DNA of 64,000 nucleotides, from positions 62,001 through 126,000 of the forward strand of contig CAKSFM010000003.1 of the NCBI GenBank assembly GCA_934454525.1, in the 5' to 3' direction. The translations under genes were made by a program, and so were the position numbers. The DNA is from an uncultured Clostridia bacterium. GTDB taxonomy: Bacteria; Bacillota; Clostridia; UMGS1883. This document shows, piece after piece, positions 41,689 through 50,536 of this stretch. Each line of letters opens with the position of its first letter. The first letter of the stretch is position 1. The notes under the pieces are model-generated. The model was not told where the DNA came from and made no database searches. It was given only the letters and a program-made list of their open reading frames with translations.

Positions 41689-44286
41689 CTAAAATTCCAG
41701 ATCAACCATAACGTTGTCATAGTAAACATTACCTGCTGCGTTTTTTCCCGAAGCAAGATGGACTGTATAAGGCAATCCGGTACCGTATGCAAAGTATGCC
41801 CTCTTTGCAACAAGCTCACCGTCTGCATATACATTAAAGCTTTTGGTTGAGCTGTCTGCCTGAATCGATATTTTATGCCACTGCCCTAAAGCACAGCCGG
41901 CAATGCTGCGATAGCCGCCGATTCTTCCGTAATATCTGAGCTGACTGTCAATAACGGAAACACCGAACAGCTTTTTTCCGTCACTATCGGTGACAAACAC
42001 TTCTCCGCCGGATGGCGAATCCGCCATAACATCAAAGCTCAGATTCAATATTCCGACACTTTCACCGAAAGCGTATGAAATATTTCCGCTGCCACTGACG
42101 CAAAGCACGTTTTCTCCGTCAACATCCGTAACGGCAAAATCTGCCGTTCCCTCTTTGTTCCAATCTGAAAGTTCATCGGAGCTGTTGAATTCACACGCGA
42201 GAATATGCTCTCCGTTCAGTTCAACATCGTCCCGAATCAATCTATGTACATACGGCAGATAAAAGCTGTTATAGTAATCCTGCCTATCTCCCGAAAAAGC
42301 ATGATTCACTTTTAACCGATGAAGCAGCTTGCTGTATTTCTCCATGTGAGAATCTCTGACCTCCATCCGAGCTCTGCCGTTATATAAAAGATTAATCAGA
42401 TTTTGTTTTTCGCGCGGAATCAGCTCACCGTCCTGAAGCCATGCGTCACCCTTTAATATTCCGATACTGTTCGATGTGTTATATCCCGATGTTATGTTTT
42501 TCGGATATTCCCACTCAAGACCTTCTCCCGAAACGCCTTCGCCGCGGAGCGTCATTGTGGAATATGCGTCAATTGCCGGAATGGAAATATCGGGTACTGC
42601 CAAAGGCGGCCCTCCGTTTCCTGCCTGTCCCGTTGTATGGAAAATCAAAACGCCGTCCGGAAACAATTCTCTGAGCTTTCTCGCTCCCTCATACGCAGCA
42701 AGCCATTCCTTGTCCGGAAGTCCATCCGAATAAACTCCGTCAATGCCATACGTATCGCGATGCCGTTTTACTTCTCCGATATACTCATCAACATCCCTGT
42801 TGTGCCAATAATACATACTCATATATGCGGCAGCTTTAAGTCCTGCTTCATGAGCACAGTCTATATTGTTTTTATATACGGATTCATTAACGGGTAAATA
42901 TTTATTGCCAAAGCTCATACCCCATCCCCTTTGCGTGAAATTCCACAAAACGGCTACATCAATGCCGTAAAGCACGGCGTCTTCAGCAAAACGCGAATCC
43001 GAGCCTTGCATATAATAATTTGTATAGGTATTTTCAAAAGAACCTTTCCAGTCATATTCTCTCGCCGGAAAGACACTCATGCCCAAAAGTTCTCCGTCTG
43101 AGATTGTATAATCAACATTCCACCCCGGCTTTGCCGAACTGACAAAACAGGTATCATTGACAACACCGTCAAAATCCACTGTGCTGCCGGGGGAATACCG
43201 CGCAAGCCTGCCAGTTCCCATAGGTATGTGCGGATTAACTGTAAAGCCGCCGCTGTCATCCTTTGCCATAAGATTACCCTGACACAATCTGTTCCATCTT
43301 CCCGATATAGCAGATACACATGTAATATCCAAATCCGTGTTCCCGTGATTTGAAATAAGCATCAATGAATCCATCTGCACACCTATTGTTAAGCCGCTCT
43401 CGCCGGTTGTAAGCACTGCCTCGCTGTCGCTTTGGCTCACTAATGTAAGTCCGGATAATGATTTGCCGAATTTCGCCGTGAAAAGCTGCCTTTTCCCGTT
43501 AATAAGCTGAAAAGCCGCAACTGTGTCCGCATTTTTATCAAATACATATTCCGCACCGGTAGTTTTAACAGTAATGATATCCGGAAACGCATTTACACTT
43601 TTCACACGCATATCATACATTCCGCTGCTTCCGCCGAAAACCATTCCCTCCCCGGGTTTTGAAAGCGTAAGCTCTTCAGCCGGAAGCTCAAGTATATTTA
43701 AATCTGAAATGCAAAATTGATTTTCGCTGTCAGGAATATTAAATCCATACAGCGACAGACTAAACTTGCCGCAAACAGTTCTTGAGGCTGTTGTAACAGT
43801 TCCCTCAAACCTGTACCAGCCGTCTGTCTCTGCAGGCGTACCGATATAGCTTCTCAGGACGTTGTTTCCGTCCTTATCAAACTCTTCAAAACCCATGCTG
43901 ACCTCGCAGTCTGAGCGGTCATATTTGCAGTTAATAAGTACCGATATAAGATAATTTCTGTTCGGCTTCAGCGCGAAGCTGTTTTTGCTCACAAGATATC
44001 TGCCTGTCCTCGGGGTGAGCGAATAGCCGCCCGTATTTTCATCTATGATTATGTACTCAGCATCAACGGTTGTGCGTTTGCCGTCTATTCCTTCGTCTGC
44101 GCACGACGGACTTGTGAATGTCAGTCCCGGCACACTGACAGCAGTTCCGCGCGCAGCAGCATTTTCAATGACGGCTGAACCGCTTTCCGATGTTATCAGC
44201 GCTGACGCCGGCACAATAAAACAAATGTTTATAGCTGCTGCCGCAGCCATAGAAACGATGAAATTCAAAATGACTTTGTTCCTCAC
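41689..44286 (-). CDS. Secreted glycosidase-like protein of unassigned type, paralogue 2
   Basis: The 865-residue protein is a diverged duplicate of the adjacent product, with the same parts in the same order: signal peptide, N-terminal binding region, beta-sandwich starting GGSSGMYDMRVKSV, barrel and C-terminal LamG-like domain (WHKISIQADSSTKSFNVYAD). Shared barrel phrases include AREYDWKGSFENTY, VKRHRDTYGIDGVYSDGLPD and HTTGQAGNGGPPLAVPD, so the likely active site is conserved. It is the first gene of the leftward operon, with a GTG start seven bases after GGAGG. It faces the AraC regulator gene across a 210-base divergent promoter region. Confidence 0.75.
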   Translation of the reverse strand: MRNKVILNFIVSMAAAAAINICFIVPASALITSESGSAVIENAAARGTAVSVPGLTFTSPSCADEGIDGKRTTVDAEYIIIDENTGGYSLTPRTGRYLVSKNSFALKPNRNYLISVLINCKYDRSDCEVSMGFEEFDKDGNNVLRSYIGTPAETDGWYRFEGTVTTASRTVCGKFSLSLYGFNIPDSENQFCISDLNILELPAEELTLSKPGEGMVFGGSSGMYDMRVKSVNAFPDIITVKTTGAEYVFDKNADTVAAFQLINGKRQLFTAKFGKSLSGLTLVSQSDSEAVLTTGESGLTIGVQMDSLMLISNHGNTDLDITCVSAISGRWNRLCQGNLMAKDDSGGFTVNPHIPMGTGRLARYSPGSTVDFDGVVNDTCFVSSAKPGWNVDYTISDGELLGMSVFPAREYDWKGSFENTYTNYYMQGSDSRFAEDAVLYGIDVAVLWNFTQRGWGMSFGNKYLPVNESVYKNNIDCAHEAGLKAAAYMSMYYWHNRDVDEYIGEVKRHRDTYGIDGVYSDGLPDKEWLAAYEGARKLRELFPDGVLIFHTTGQAGNGGPPLAVPDISIPAIDAYSTMTLRGEGVSGEGLEWEYPKNITSGYNTSNSIGILKGDAWLQDGELIPREKQNLINLLYNGRARMEVRDSHMEKYSKLLHRLKVNHAFSGDRQDYYNSFYLPYVHRLIRDDVELNGEHILACEFNSSDELSDWNKEGTADFAVTDVDGENVLCVSGSGNISYAFGESVGILNLSFDVMADSPSGGEVFVTDSDGKKLFGVSVIDSQLRYYGRIGGYRSIAGCALGQWHKISIQADSSTKSFNVYADGELVAKRAYFAYGTGLPYTVHLASGKNAAGNVYYDNVMVDLEF

Positions 44287-44362
44287 CGCAATACCTCCGC
44301 TTTCAAAGATTTTTTAGTTATCTTGCACAAATTGTCACTGCATTTCTCTGTTTTCCAATAGC

Positions 44363-44368
44363 ATTATA
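44363..44368 (-). promoter_or_regulatory. Predicted -10 element of the leftward glycan operon
   Basis: TATAAT occurs at 44368-44363 reading leftward, with GGAACA 17 bases further upstream as a poor -35. A good -10 with a poor -35 is what an activator-dependent promoter looks like, which fits control by the divergent AraC protein. The leader would be about 70 bases. Confidence 0.45.
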
Positions 44369-44433
44369 ACACCTCACATATGCACTGTTCCATACAAAAT
44401 ATGATGTTTAATTTTCATTATCTGTCCTGATTA

Positions 44434-44462
44434 TAGACAAACAGAATAAAATAAATTATAAT
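44434..44462 (+). promoter_or_regulatory. Predicted promoter of the AraC regulator gene
   Basis: TAGACA (44434-44439), a 17-base spacer and TATAAT (44457-44462) form a near-consensus promoter, with transcription starting near 44469 and a short leader before the ATG at 44497. Confidence 0.65.
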
Positions 44463-44496
44463 ATTTTTACAGTCTTTTTCGAGGGAGGATTGCACT

Positions 44497-45417
44497 ATGC
44501 AGAAAAAAGAAAATGAATCCTATAAAAAGGTTAAGCTTTACAGTTTGTTTTCCGTTACTCATGTTGTTTCTATATTTTACAGAGGCTTGCCCCAAAAACG
44601 AACGGTGGAAAAAGGATTGACAAGCAACAGTTTTTGGGAATTATTTTATGTTGACCGCGGAGATATTAACATTGAAACCGACAACGGAGAAATAACTCTT
44701 TCCGAGGGAGAGGGTATTTTGTATGCCCCTTACAGTTCGCACCGTTTAACAGGCTCCACTCATGACTCAACAAACGTGATAACGCTTTCTTTTTATTCTC
44801 CTAAGCTTGATGTTGAGATGTTCGGCAATAAGGTATACACGTTAAACGCTTTTGAAAAGAATGTTCTCTCTAAAATCATTAAAATGGGCAATATGCATTT
44901 TGAACGCTTTTCAAATGAACATTTCGGTCCGAAAGGAATAAAGCTAAAGTCGTCCGTTCCCGGATATGCTGCACCGTTTGTCAAAGCTTCTATAGAATAT
45001 CTTCTGCTTTTGCTCTATATCGAAAAGGTTGCTGCAAATATAGAAAGGAAGCACTACAAAATTAAATTAAGCCAAACAACAAGCCAGGCGATAGATTATA
45101 TGTATCAAAACGTCTATAAAAAGCTTACCTTGGACGAGATTGCATTATTCGTAAATATGAGTTCCACACAGTTTAGAATGCAGTTCAAAAGAGAAACCGG
45201 GAGAAGCGTGATTGACTATTTTAATGACATAAAAATCGAACAAGCCAAAATTTTAATACGCGAGGATTTGTACTCTTTGGGTGAAATCGCGCTGAAGCTT
45301 GACTACTGTTCGGAAAGCTATTTTTCCAGGCAATTCAAGCAAAAAACGGGCATGACGCCCTCAGAATATTCAAGATTGGTAAATCTCGGATTACTACCTG
45401 AAGAAAATAATGACTGA
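44497..45417 (+). CDS. AraC-family transcriptional regulator with cupin sensor domain
   Basis: The 306-residue protein has an N-terminal cupin-like domain (FWELFYVDRGDINIETDNG, LSEGEGILYAPYSSHRL), which usually binds the inducing sugar. The C-terminal AraC DNA-binding domain has two helix-turn-helix motifs (LTLDEIALFVNMSSTQFRMQ and LGEIALKLDYCSESYFSRQF, ending in the TGMTPSEYSRL signature). The ATG follows GGGAGG. It is divergent from the 21-kb glycan operon and upstream of a TIM-barrel-like protein and an esterase, so it most likely activates both units in response to the target oligosaccharide. Confidence 0.93.
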   Translation: MQKKENESYKKVKLYSLFSVTHVVSIFYRGLPQKRTVEKGLTSNSFWELFYVDRGDINIETDNGEITLSEGEGILYAPYSSHRLTGSTHDSTNVITLSFYSPKLDVEMFGNKVYTLNAFEKNVLSKIIKMGNMHFERFSNEHFGPKGIKLKSSVPGYAAPFVKASIEYLLLLLYIEKVAANIERKHYKIKLSQTTSQAIDYMYQNVYKKLTLDEIALFVNMSSTQFRMQFKRETGRSVIDYFNDIKIEQAKILIREDLYSLGEIALKLDYCSESYFSRQFKQKTGMTPSEYSRLVNLGLLPEENND

Positions 45418-45444
45418 ATATATTTATAAAAGGATGTGTCACCT

Positions 45445-47478
45445 ATGACAAACTGCAAACAAAAATTTATTAAAGGAATATCTGTGTGTAATCCCGTTGA
45501 TATTAGCCGCGATTACTTAATGTTTACCGTTGAGTATGCCCGCGTGAACCATTTTAATCACTTGCAGATTATAGGACCTATCCACGATTATACAAAAGGC
45601 AATATTGACGGAATGACGCTGTACAGAAAGTATAAGTTTTTCAATCGGGAGAAAAATTCAGAGTATATAGATCTTTGCGGCGAAGTGATAAACGAAGCGT
45701 GCTGCAAAGCTAAATCATACGGTATTAAAACTTATATGTGGCATCACGAGCTTTTTTTACCGAACGGCTTCAAAGAAAAATACCCTCAGACGCTCAACGG
45801 ATTTGGTGACATTGAGGTATCACATCAAATTGTTAAAGATTTTTTGGAAAACAAAATTTGTGACTTCTTTTGTACCTATCCCGATATGGACGGAATAATT
45901 TTAACGCTGCACGAAACCTCCATACCGCTGCTGAAATTAAAAAACCAAAAGCTAAGCAAGATTGAACGCGTTAAGTATGTCACAGAAATATTATACAAAA
46001 CCTGCGCCTCACTGGGGAAAGAGCTTATTGTGCGCCCTTTTGCCAGTATTGATAAAGACTACACCATGATGGCAGCAGCTTATGAAGAAATATCCGGAGA
46101 TTTAGTAATTATGGATAAGTGGACGCAGTTTGACTGGAGTCTCACCATGCCGGGCAATCCGTTTTTTAATAAAATTAAAAACAATCCTTTATTTGTGGAG
46201 GCAGATATATTCGGAGAGTTTTTCGGCAAGGGACGCCTGCCTCTTTTACTTGATAAGCATATCAAAAATAAATTTGAATACTGCAATAAATTTAACCCCT
46301 GCGGATATGTTGCAAGGATTGACAGAAACGGTCAGGATCCTTTCGGTGATGTGAACGAGGTTAATCTCGAAATAATGAACGCTTACTTATCGGGAGCCGA
46401 CGCCGATGCCGCGACAGATAATTTCTTTAAATCAAAATACCCCAGCGCCGCATCGGAAGTTAAAAACCTGATGCAAAAAACCGAGGAAATTTTAGTAAAA
46501 ACAATATACATTAACGGCTACCTTTTCAGCCAGCTCAGCATTTTCCCGGATCTCAATCACTGTAAAAATCACTACTATTTTGAGATGATGCGAAGTGATT
46601 GCTGCATTGATTCCAATGAATTTTACATCCCCAAGAATTGGCAAAATCCATCTCGGGAAACTATTCTGGAAGAAAAAACCGAAGCAATGTACGCGGCAGA
46701 TGAGTTGTATAATGCTCTTATTTCGATAAAAGACAAAATAGAAGAATCCGAATATAAAAAGCTTTGGGTTAAATTCTGCAACCTCTCCATTGTCACTGAA
46801 ATGTGGTATTTACTAACGCTTGCGCACATCTGTTATGTCAGATATTTTGAAAGCAGGGATGAACAGTTTTCTGATGACCTGGAAAATGTTCTGAATAAAA
46901 TGGCAGAACTGAACCGAAAAGGAGAGCTTCTTCTTCACGAGAAGTTTTACTGCACCAATGGGGACAACGGCTCATTTGATTATGTAAGCTCATTTATCGG
47001 AGAACTGCGCAAAAGCTTCATTTTAGAAAAGCACGCCGTATCACTTGCGGAAAATGAAGATGATATTTTAGACTACATAGTTTGCGGCGGCGGAATGGAA
47101 GGGCATCGTCTTCAAAAAGAGGTCAATTTCAGTGATACGCTTATACTTGAAGACGGTATTTGCAGAATTGCCGGAAGCAAAAGAGGGCTTGCATGGAGCA
47201 CAGTCAATTCACATGGCTGGTTCAGTTACTGCGTCAGCGTTAAACCCTATTGCAAAAACATATTAAAAATCGAGTTAGGCAGCCTGACAGACACCCTTGA
47301 CGCAGACATTCTCATAGATAATGACAGCTACACAATAAGCGAAAAAATCAGAGGAAAAAAAGAGTTCTCATTTGTATATAACAATAACGCCGGCAAAGCT
47401 TATATAAGGTTAAGATTTGACAGAAAGTCGGCAAACACCCCATGCGTTTATACCATTAAGACTTACGCCGGTAACTAA
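45445..47478 (+). CDS. Putative cytosolic TIM-barrel glycosidase, family not recognised
   Basis: The 677-residue protein has no signal peptide. The first 330 residues look like a TIM barrel: YARVNHFNHLQIIGPIHD, AKSYGIKTYMWHHELFLP, YPDMDGIILTLHETSIPL, ELIVRPFASIDKDY and GYVARIDRNGQDPFGDVNEV, with a pattern of acidic and histidine residues at strand ends reminiscent of GH67-like alpha-glucuronidases. A helical middle region and a C-terminal beta-sandwich follow. I chose the ATG at 45445; an earlier GTG at 45436 lies only two bases after the AGG of the ribosome site. It is presumably co-transcribed with the regulator and the following esterase. The family assignment is open. Confidence 0.6.
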   Translation: MTNCKQKFIKGISVCNPVDISRDYLMFTVEYARVNHFNHLQIIGPIHDYTKGNIDGMTLYRKYKFFNREKNSEYIDLCGEVINEACCKAKSYGIKTYMWHHELFLPNGFKEKYPQTLNGFGDIEVSHQIVKDFLENKICDFFCTYPDMDGIILTLHETSIPLLKLKNQKLSKIERVKYVTEILYKTCASLGKELIVRPFASIDKDYTMMAAAYEEISGDLVIMDKWTQFDWSLTMPGNPFFNKIKNNPLFVEADIFGEFFGKGRLPLLLDKHIKNKFEYCNKFNPCGYVARIDRNGQDPFGDVNEVNLEIMNAYLSGADADAATDNFFKSKYPSAASEVKNLMQKTEEILVKTIYINGYLFSQLSIFPDLNHCKNHYYFEMMRSDCCIDSNEFYIPKNWQNPSRETILEEKTEAMYAADELYNALISIKDKIEESEYKKLWVKFCNLSIVTEMWYLLTLAHICYVRYFESRDEQFSDDLENVLNKMAELNRKGELLLHEKFYCTNGDNGSFDYVSSFIGELRKSFILEKHAVSLAENEDDILDYIVCGGGMEGHRLQKEVNFSDTLILEDGICRIAGSKRGLAWSTVNSHGWFSYCVSVKPYCKNILKIELGSLTDTLDADILIDNDSYTISEKIRGKKEFSFVYNNNAGKAYIRLRFDRKSANTPCVYTIKTYAGN

Positions 47479-47497
47479 TATTGAAAGGAAAACTCTT

Positions 47498-48334
47498 ATG
47501 CAAACCATGCAGTTTAATTTACTTAAAGAAAAAACCGAATATGATTTTATGCCAACCCTCTCCGCCTATCTCATTGACGGTAACCCGGAATGCAATGAAC
47601 AGCGCCCGGCTGTTTTGGTGATTCCGGGAGGAGGTTATGATCATGTTTCATTCCGGGAGGGCGAACGCATTGCTTTGTTCTGCAACACGGCGGGATTTCA
47701 CGCTTTTATTCTCAATTATCGCGTTGCTCCGCACACGCACCCCTGCCCTATACTCGACGCGGCAAAAGCTATAGAACTTATCAGAGATAATGCAATGGTT
47801 TGGAACATTGATGATAACAAAATTGCAGTCTGCGGATTTTCCGCCGGCGGTCATCTTGCGGCTTCTATAAGTACGTTATGGAACGATGCCGAACTTTTTT
47901 CAAATAACGAGAAAATAAATAAGCTTCATAAGCCTAATGCCGCAATTCTTTCCTATCCGGTGATAACAGGCGGCGAATTTGCTCACAAAGGAAGCTTTAA
48001 AAATCTTACCGGCAGCGAAACAAAAAATGAATTATGGGAAAAGCTGTCTCTTGAAAAAAGAGTCGATAAAAACACTCCGCCGGCATTTATATGGCATACC
48101 ATCGGAGATGAAGTTGTTCCCGTTGAGAACAGTTTGCTTTATGCCGGTGCATTAAGACAAAACAACATTCCGTTTGAACTGCATATATACCCGGACGGTC
48201 CGCACGGAATGTCATGCGTAAGTGATGAAACATATTGGCGACTGCCCAAATTTTCCCGTAAATACCCCTGGCTTGAGCAGTCTGTCGAATGGCTGTACTT
48301 ACAGTTTGGAATAATGAATATTCAATTAAAATAG
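47498..48334 (+). CDS. Alpha/beta-hydrolase, carbohydrate esterase-like (BD-FAE type)
   Basis: The 278-residue protein is an alpha/beta hydrolase close to the acetyl-xylan-esterase and feruloyl-esterase-like BD-FAE group. It shows the oxyanion-hole phrase PAVLVIPGGGYDHVSFREGE, the nucleophile elbow CGFSAGGHLAAS, an Asp region in WHTIGDEVVPVENS and the final histidine in YPDGPHGMS. No signal peptide is present. I chose the ATG at 47498 behind GAAAGGAAA; the frame upstream overlaps the previous gene. It probably removes acetyl or other acyl groups from oligosaccharides inside the cell. Confidence 0.88.
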   Translation: MQTMQFNLLKEKTEYDFMPTLSAYLIDGNPECNEQRPAVLVIPGGGYDHVSFREGERIALFCNTAGFHAFILNYRVAPHTHPCPILDAAKAIELIRDNAMVWNIDDNKIAVCGFSAGGHLAASISTLWNDAELFSNNEKINKLHKPNAAILSYPVITGGEFAHKGSFKNLTGSETKNELWEKLSLEKRVDKNTPPAFIWHTIGDEVVPVENSLLYAGALRQNNIPFELHIYPDGPHGMSCVSDETYWRLPKFSRKYPWLEQSVEWLYLQFGIMNIQLK

Positions 48335-48385
48335 CAGGCAGATACAACTTTAAGCTTAAAGCTGTATCTGCCTGCTATTTTAATT
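48324..48385. terminator. Bidirectional terminator between the esterase and NagB-like genes
   Basis: A perfect 23-bp stem (48324-48346 with 48363-48385) encloses a 16-base loop that is itself nearly self-complementary around AAGCTT. A/T-rich runs at both ends let it stop transcription from either side, ending both the AraC-side unit and the eight-gene DeoR-controlled operon. Confidence 0.9.
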
Positions 48386-48406
48386 CACTTATATATTATT
48401 ACAGAA

Positions 48407-49381
48407 TCAATAACCGACCTTTTCCCAGCATTCAAACGGAGCTGCGATTTCTTCGCTTACATAAACCTGAGTTTTCATAAGCTGAAGCATTGAGCTCGGA
48501 ATAAGCGGAGTTACAGGGCCGTGAAGCACAAGGCGCGAGGTCATTCTCTGCCACGATGAGAACGTGTTGTTTGTGAGAAGCGCATGTACCTCAATTCTTT
48601 CACGGGCATTCTTAACGTCAACAGGACCGATTGTCGCAGCCTTGGGCGGAACATCGGCGATATAGCCGGACTGCCCGAACACGCCGTGAAGCGAATTCTG
48701 CGCAACCGTAAGCGGATGAAGCGTTACAACGCGCGCATCCATGTTAAGCCATTCGTCAATATCATACTGACCGTCCTTCATTGAGGGGAGGAACTCGCTC
48801 ACGGGGTCGATAAATGCCATGTGACCTGTCCATCCGGGTGACGAGCTGCAAATATCTGCACCGCCCTCGCCGCAGTCGGTAATCATCTTGGAGTAATCCT
48901 TAATGTTCTTTGTTGTGGGATAGTGAACATTCTCAAGCGGCATACGAAGCTTTTCGTCAATCTGAAATACAAGGTATTTAAGCATTGAGTGAGCAAAGCC
49001 TGCCTTATATGTTTCGGGCGCAATATTTCCCTGATCATCCGCCCATTCATCCATTGCAAACAGATGAACATTTTTGCAGTCAACCTTAAAATAGTTGATA
49101 AGCTGAGCAAGCGGAATATATGTTTCCGGCTCGGGGTTTCCGAGGATAAGCGTTATTTTGCGGTTATTTTCCGAAGCTTCCTTGATTCTGGAAAAAAGTG
49201 TTGCAATCAGAACGGGATGCGGATTCATCATAACCTTGATGTTAAAATCGGGGTTCGGATGCTTCTCCAAATCCTTTCCGCTTATTTTGCGCAAACGCTC
49301 GCAAACCTCTCTGTCCTTAAAGGGAACATAATCTCCTGGAACAAATTTCAGGTCTGTTGGGGGATCAAACTTAATCTGCAT
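48407..49381 (-). CDS. Divergent glucosamine-6-phosphate deaminase-like (NagB/6PGL fold) protein
   Basis: The 324-residue protein is longer than NagB (about 260). It keeps the fold's landmarks, including ILGNPEPETYIPLAQLI, HLFAMDEWADDQGN (equivalent to the LDEY region with the catalytic Asp) and GPVDVKNARERIEVHA. However, the usual GxGxDGHIAFNEP motif has become SPGWTGHMAFIDP, with a threonine where the active-site aspartate should be. It may therefore isomerise or hydrolyse a sugar phosphate without deamination, or act on a different amino sugar. It overlaps the NagA-like gene by 11 bases and closes the operon. Confidence 0.75.
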   Translation of the reverse strand: MQIKFDPPTDLKFVPGDYVPFKDREVCERLRKISGKDLEKHPNPDFNIKVMMNPHPVLIATLFSRIKEASENNRKITLILGNPEPETYIPLAQLINYFKVDCKNVHLFAMDEWADDQGNIAPETYKAGFAHSMLKYLVFQIDEKLRMPLENVHYPTTKNIKDYSKMITDCGEGGADICSSSPGWTGHMAFIDPVSEFLPSMKDGQYDIDEWLNMDARVVTLHPLTVAQNSLHGVFGQSGYIADVPPKAATIGPVDVKNARERIEVHALLTNNTFSSWQRMTSRLVLHGPVTPLIPSSMLQLMKTQVYVSEEIAAPFECWEKVGY

Positions 49382-50513
49382 AATACTCTTCTCCTTTTAT
49401 AATAGTTTTTAATACGTTGAATTTATGGTCAACGATAACGATATCCGCATCGTTTCCTTTTTTGATAACACCCTTTGAGTGCATTGAAAGCAGCTTTGAC
49501 GGATTGAGTGACGCATATTTAAACACATCGCACAGAGAGCAGCCTGTGTGCAGCATCATATTTCTGCACGCAATGTCAAGCGTCATTCTTGAACCGGCAA
49601 TTTCGCCGCTGTGGTCAAAATTAATATCGAACGCTTCCTCGCATCCGGGAATCGGAGGTCCGTCTGCAACAAACGCGTCGGATATAAGGATGATTTTGTC
49701 CTTTCCCTTAATCTTTGTAATCAGACGCAGCAGATACGGATGCACATGTATTCCGAGGAAATCGCAGATAAGCTCCGCATATATTTCATCGTTATACTGC
49801 ACGGCTTCGTCTACGCACACACCGCGGCATTCGGGGAAGCTTTCAAGCGTTCCCGTTGCATTTGTGTGATGTGTTCCGAGCCTGAGTCCATATGGCATAA
49901 GGCGCTCAATTTCATCGGGAGTTGCTTCACTGTGAGCAACGCTGAACACAGTGCCGCCGTTTTTCATCTTTGCATATGAAACAAATTCCTCAATATTTTC
50001 ACGCTCGGGAGCAACACACCAAACCCTTGCCTTTTCAGCGGCACGGTCAACAACGGGTGCGTAATCCTTTTTATTGATTGCGCCCCTCCACGGATTGGTT
50101 TCCTTGTTGCATCCGAATTTCGGGTTGAGATACGGTCCCTCCATGTAATACCCTGCAAAGTTCGGAAATTCTCCGTTTTCGGCAGCTTTTTCGATAACAT
50201 CCATTGCGGCAATATATTCATCCCTGTTAAGGTTAAAATAAAGTGCCGGCAGCACGGACGTTACGCCATGGCGCAGAAGCGTGTCCGAAACAGTGTGCGG
50301 ATCATCGTAGAAATATCTGTCACCATCGCCGTGCGTGTGAATATCCACAAGACCGGGACCTGCATAGTTTCCCTCACCGTCAATCACCTTTGCCCCGGGC
50401 GGTATGCTGAGCTTTCTTCCGACATCAACTATTTTTCCGCCGTCGGTTATAATAACTCCGTCCGGAATCATATGGTCGGGCATTACAACAGTTACGTTTT
50501 TTATCGCAAGCAT
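49371..50513 (-). CDS. Divergent N-acetylglucosamine-6-phosphate deacetylase-like amidohydrolase
   Basis: The 380-residue protein is an amidohydrolase of the NagA type: VDIHTHGDGDRYFYDD, the Glu in YYMEGPYLNPKFG, the histidines in VFSVAHSEAT and GTHHTNATGTLESFP, and the catalytic Asp in IILISDAFVADG. Several positions depart from true NagA: KFGCNKE replaces the usual KGAHN-like stretch, and ICDFLGIHVHP replaces IADGIHV. It probably removes an acyl group from a phosphorylated amino sugar or a related amide, but standard GlcNAc-6-phosphate is not assured. The ATG follows AAGGAGG. Confidence 0.8.
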   Translation of the reverse strand: MLAIKNVTVVMPDHMIPDGVIITDGGKIVDVGRKLSIPPGAKVIDGEGNYAGPGLVDIHTHGDGDRYFYDDPHTVSDTLLRHGVTSVLPALYFNLNRDEYIAAMDVIEKAAENGEFPNFAGYYMEGPYLNPKFGCNKETNPWRGAINKKDYAPVVDRAAEKARVWCVAPERENIEEFVSYAKMKNGGTVFSVAHSEATPDEIERLMPYGLRLGTHHTNATGTLESFPECRGVCVDEAVQYNDEIYAELICDFLGIHVHPYLLRLITKIKGKDKIILISDAFVADGPPIPGCEEAFDINFDHSGEIAGSRMTLDIACRNMMLHTGCSLCDVFKYASLNPSKLLSMHSKGVIKKGNDADIVIVDHKFNVLKTIIKGEEYYAD

Positions 50514-50536
50514 TTTATCCCTCCTTGCACGTAATG

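Noticed and set aside
48407..50513. Ordinary GlcNAc degradation (nagA, nagB)
   Set aside because: Both proteins depart from key motifs and are clustered with non-GlcNAc enzymes, so plain nagA/nagB symbols would mislead.
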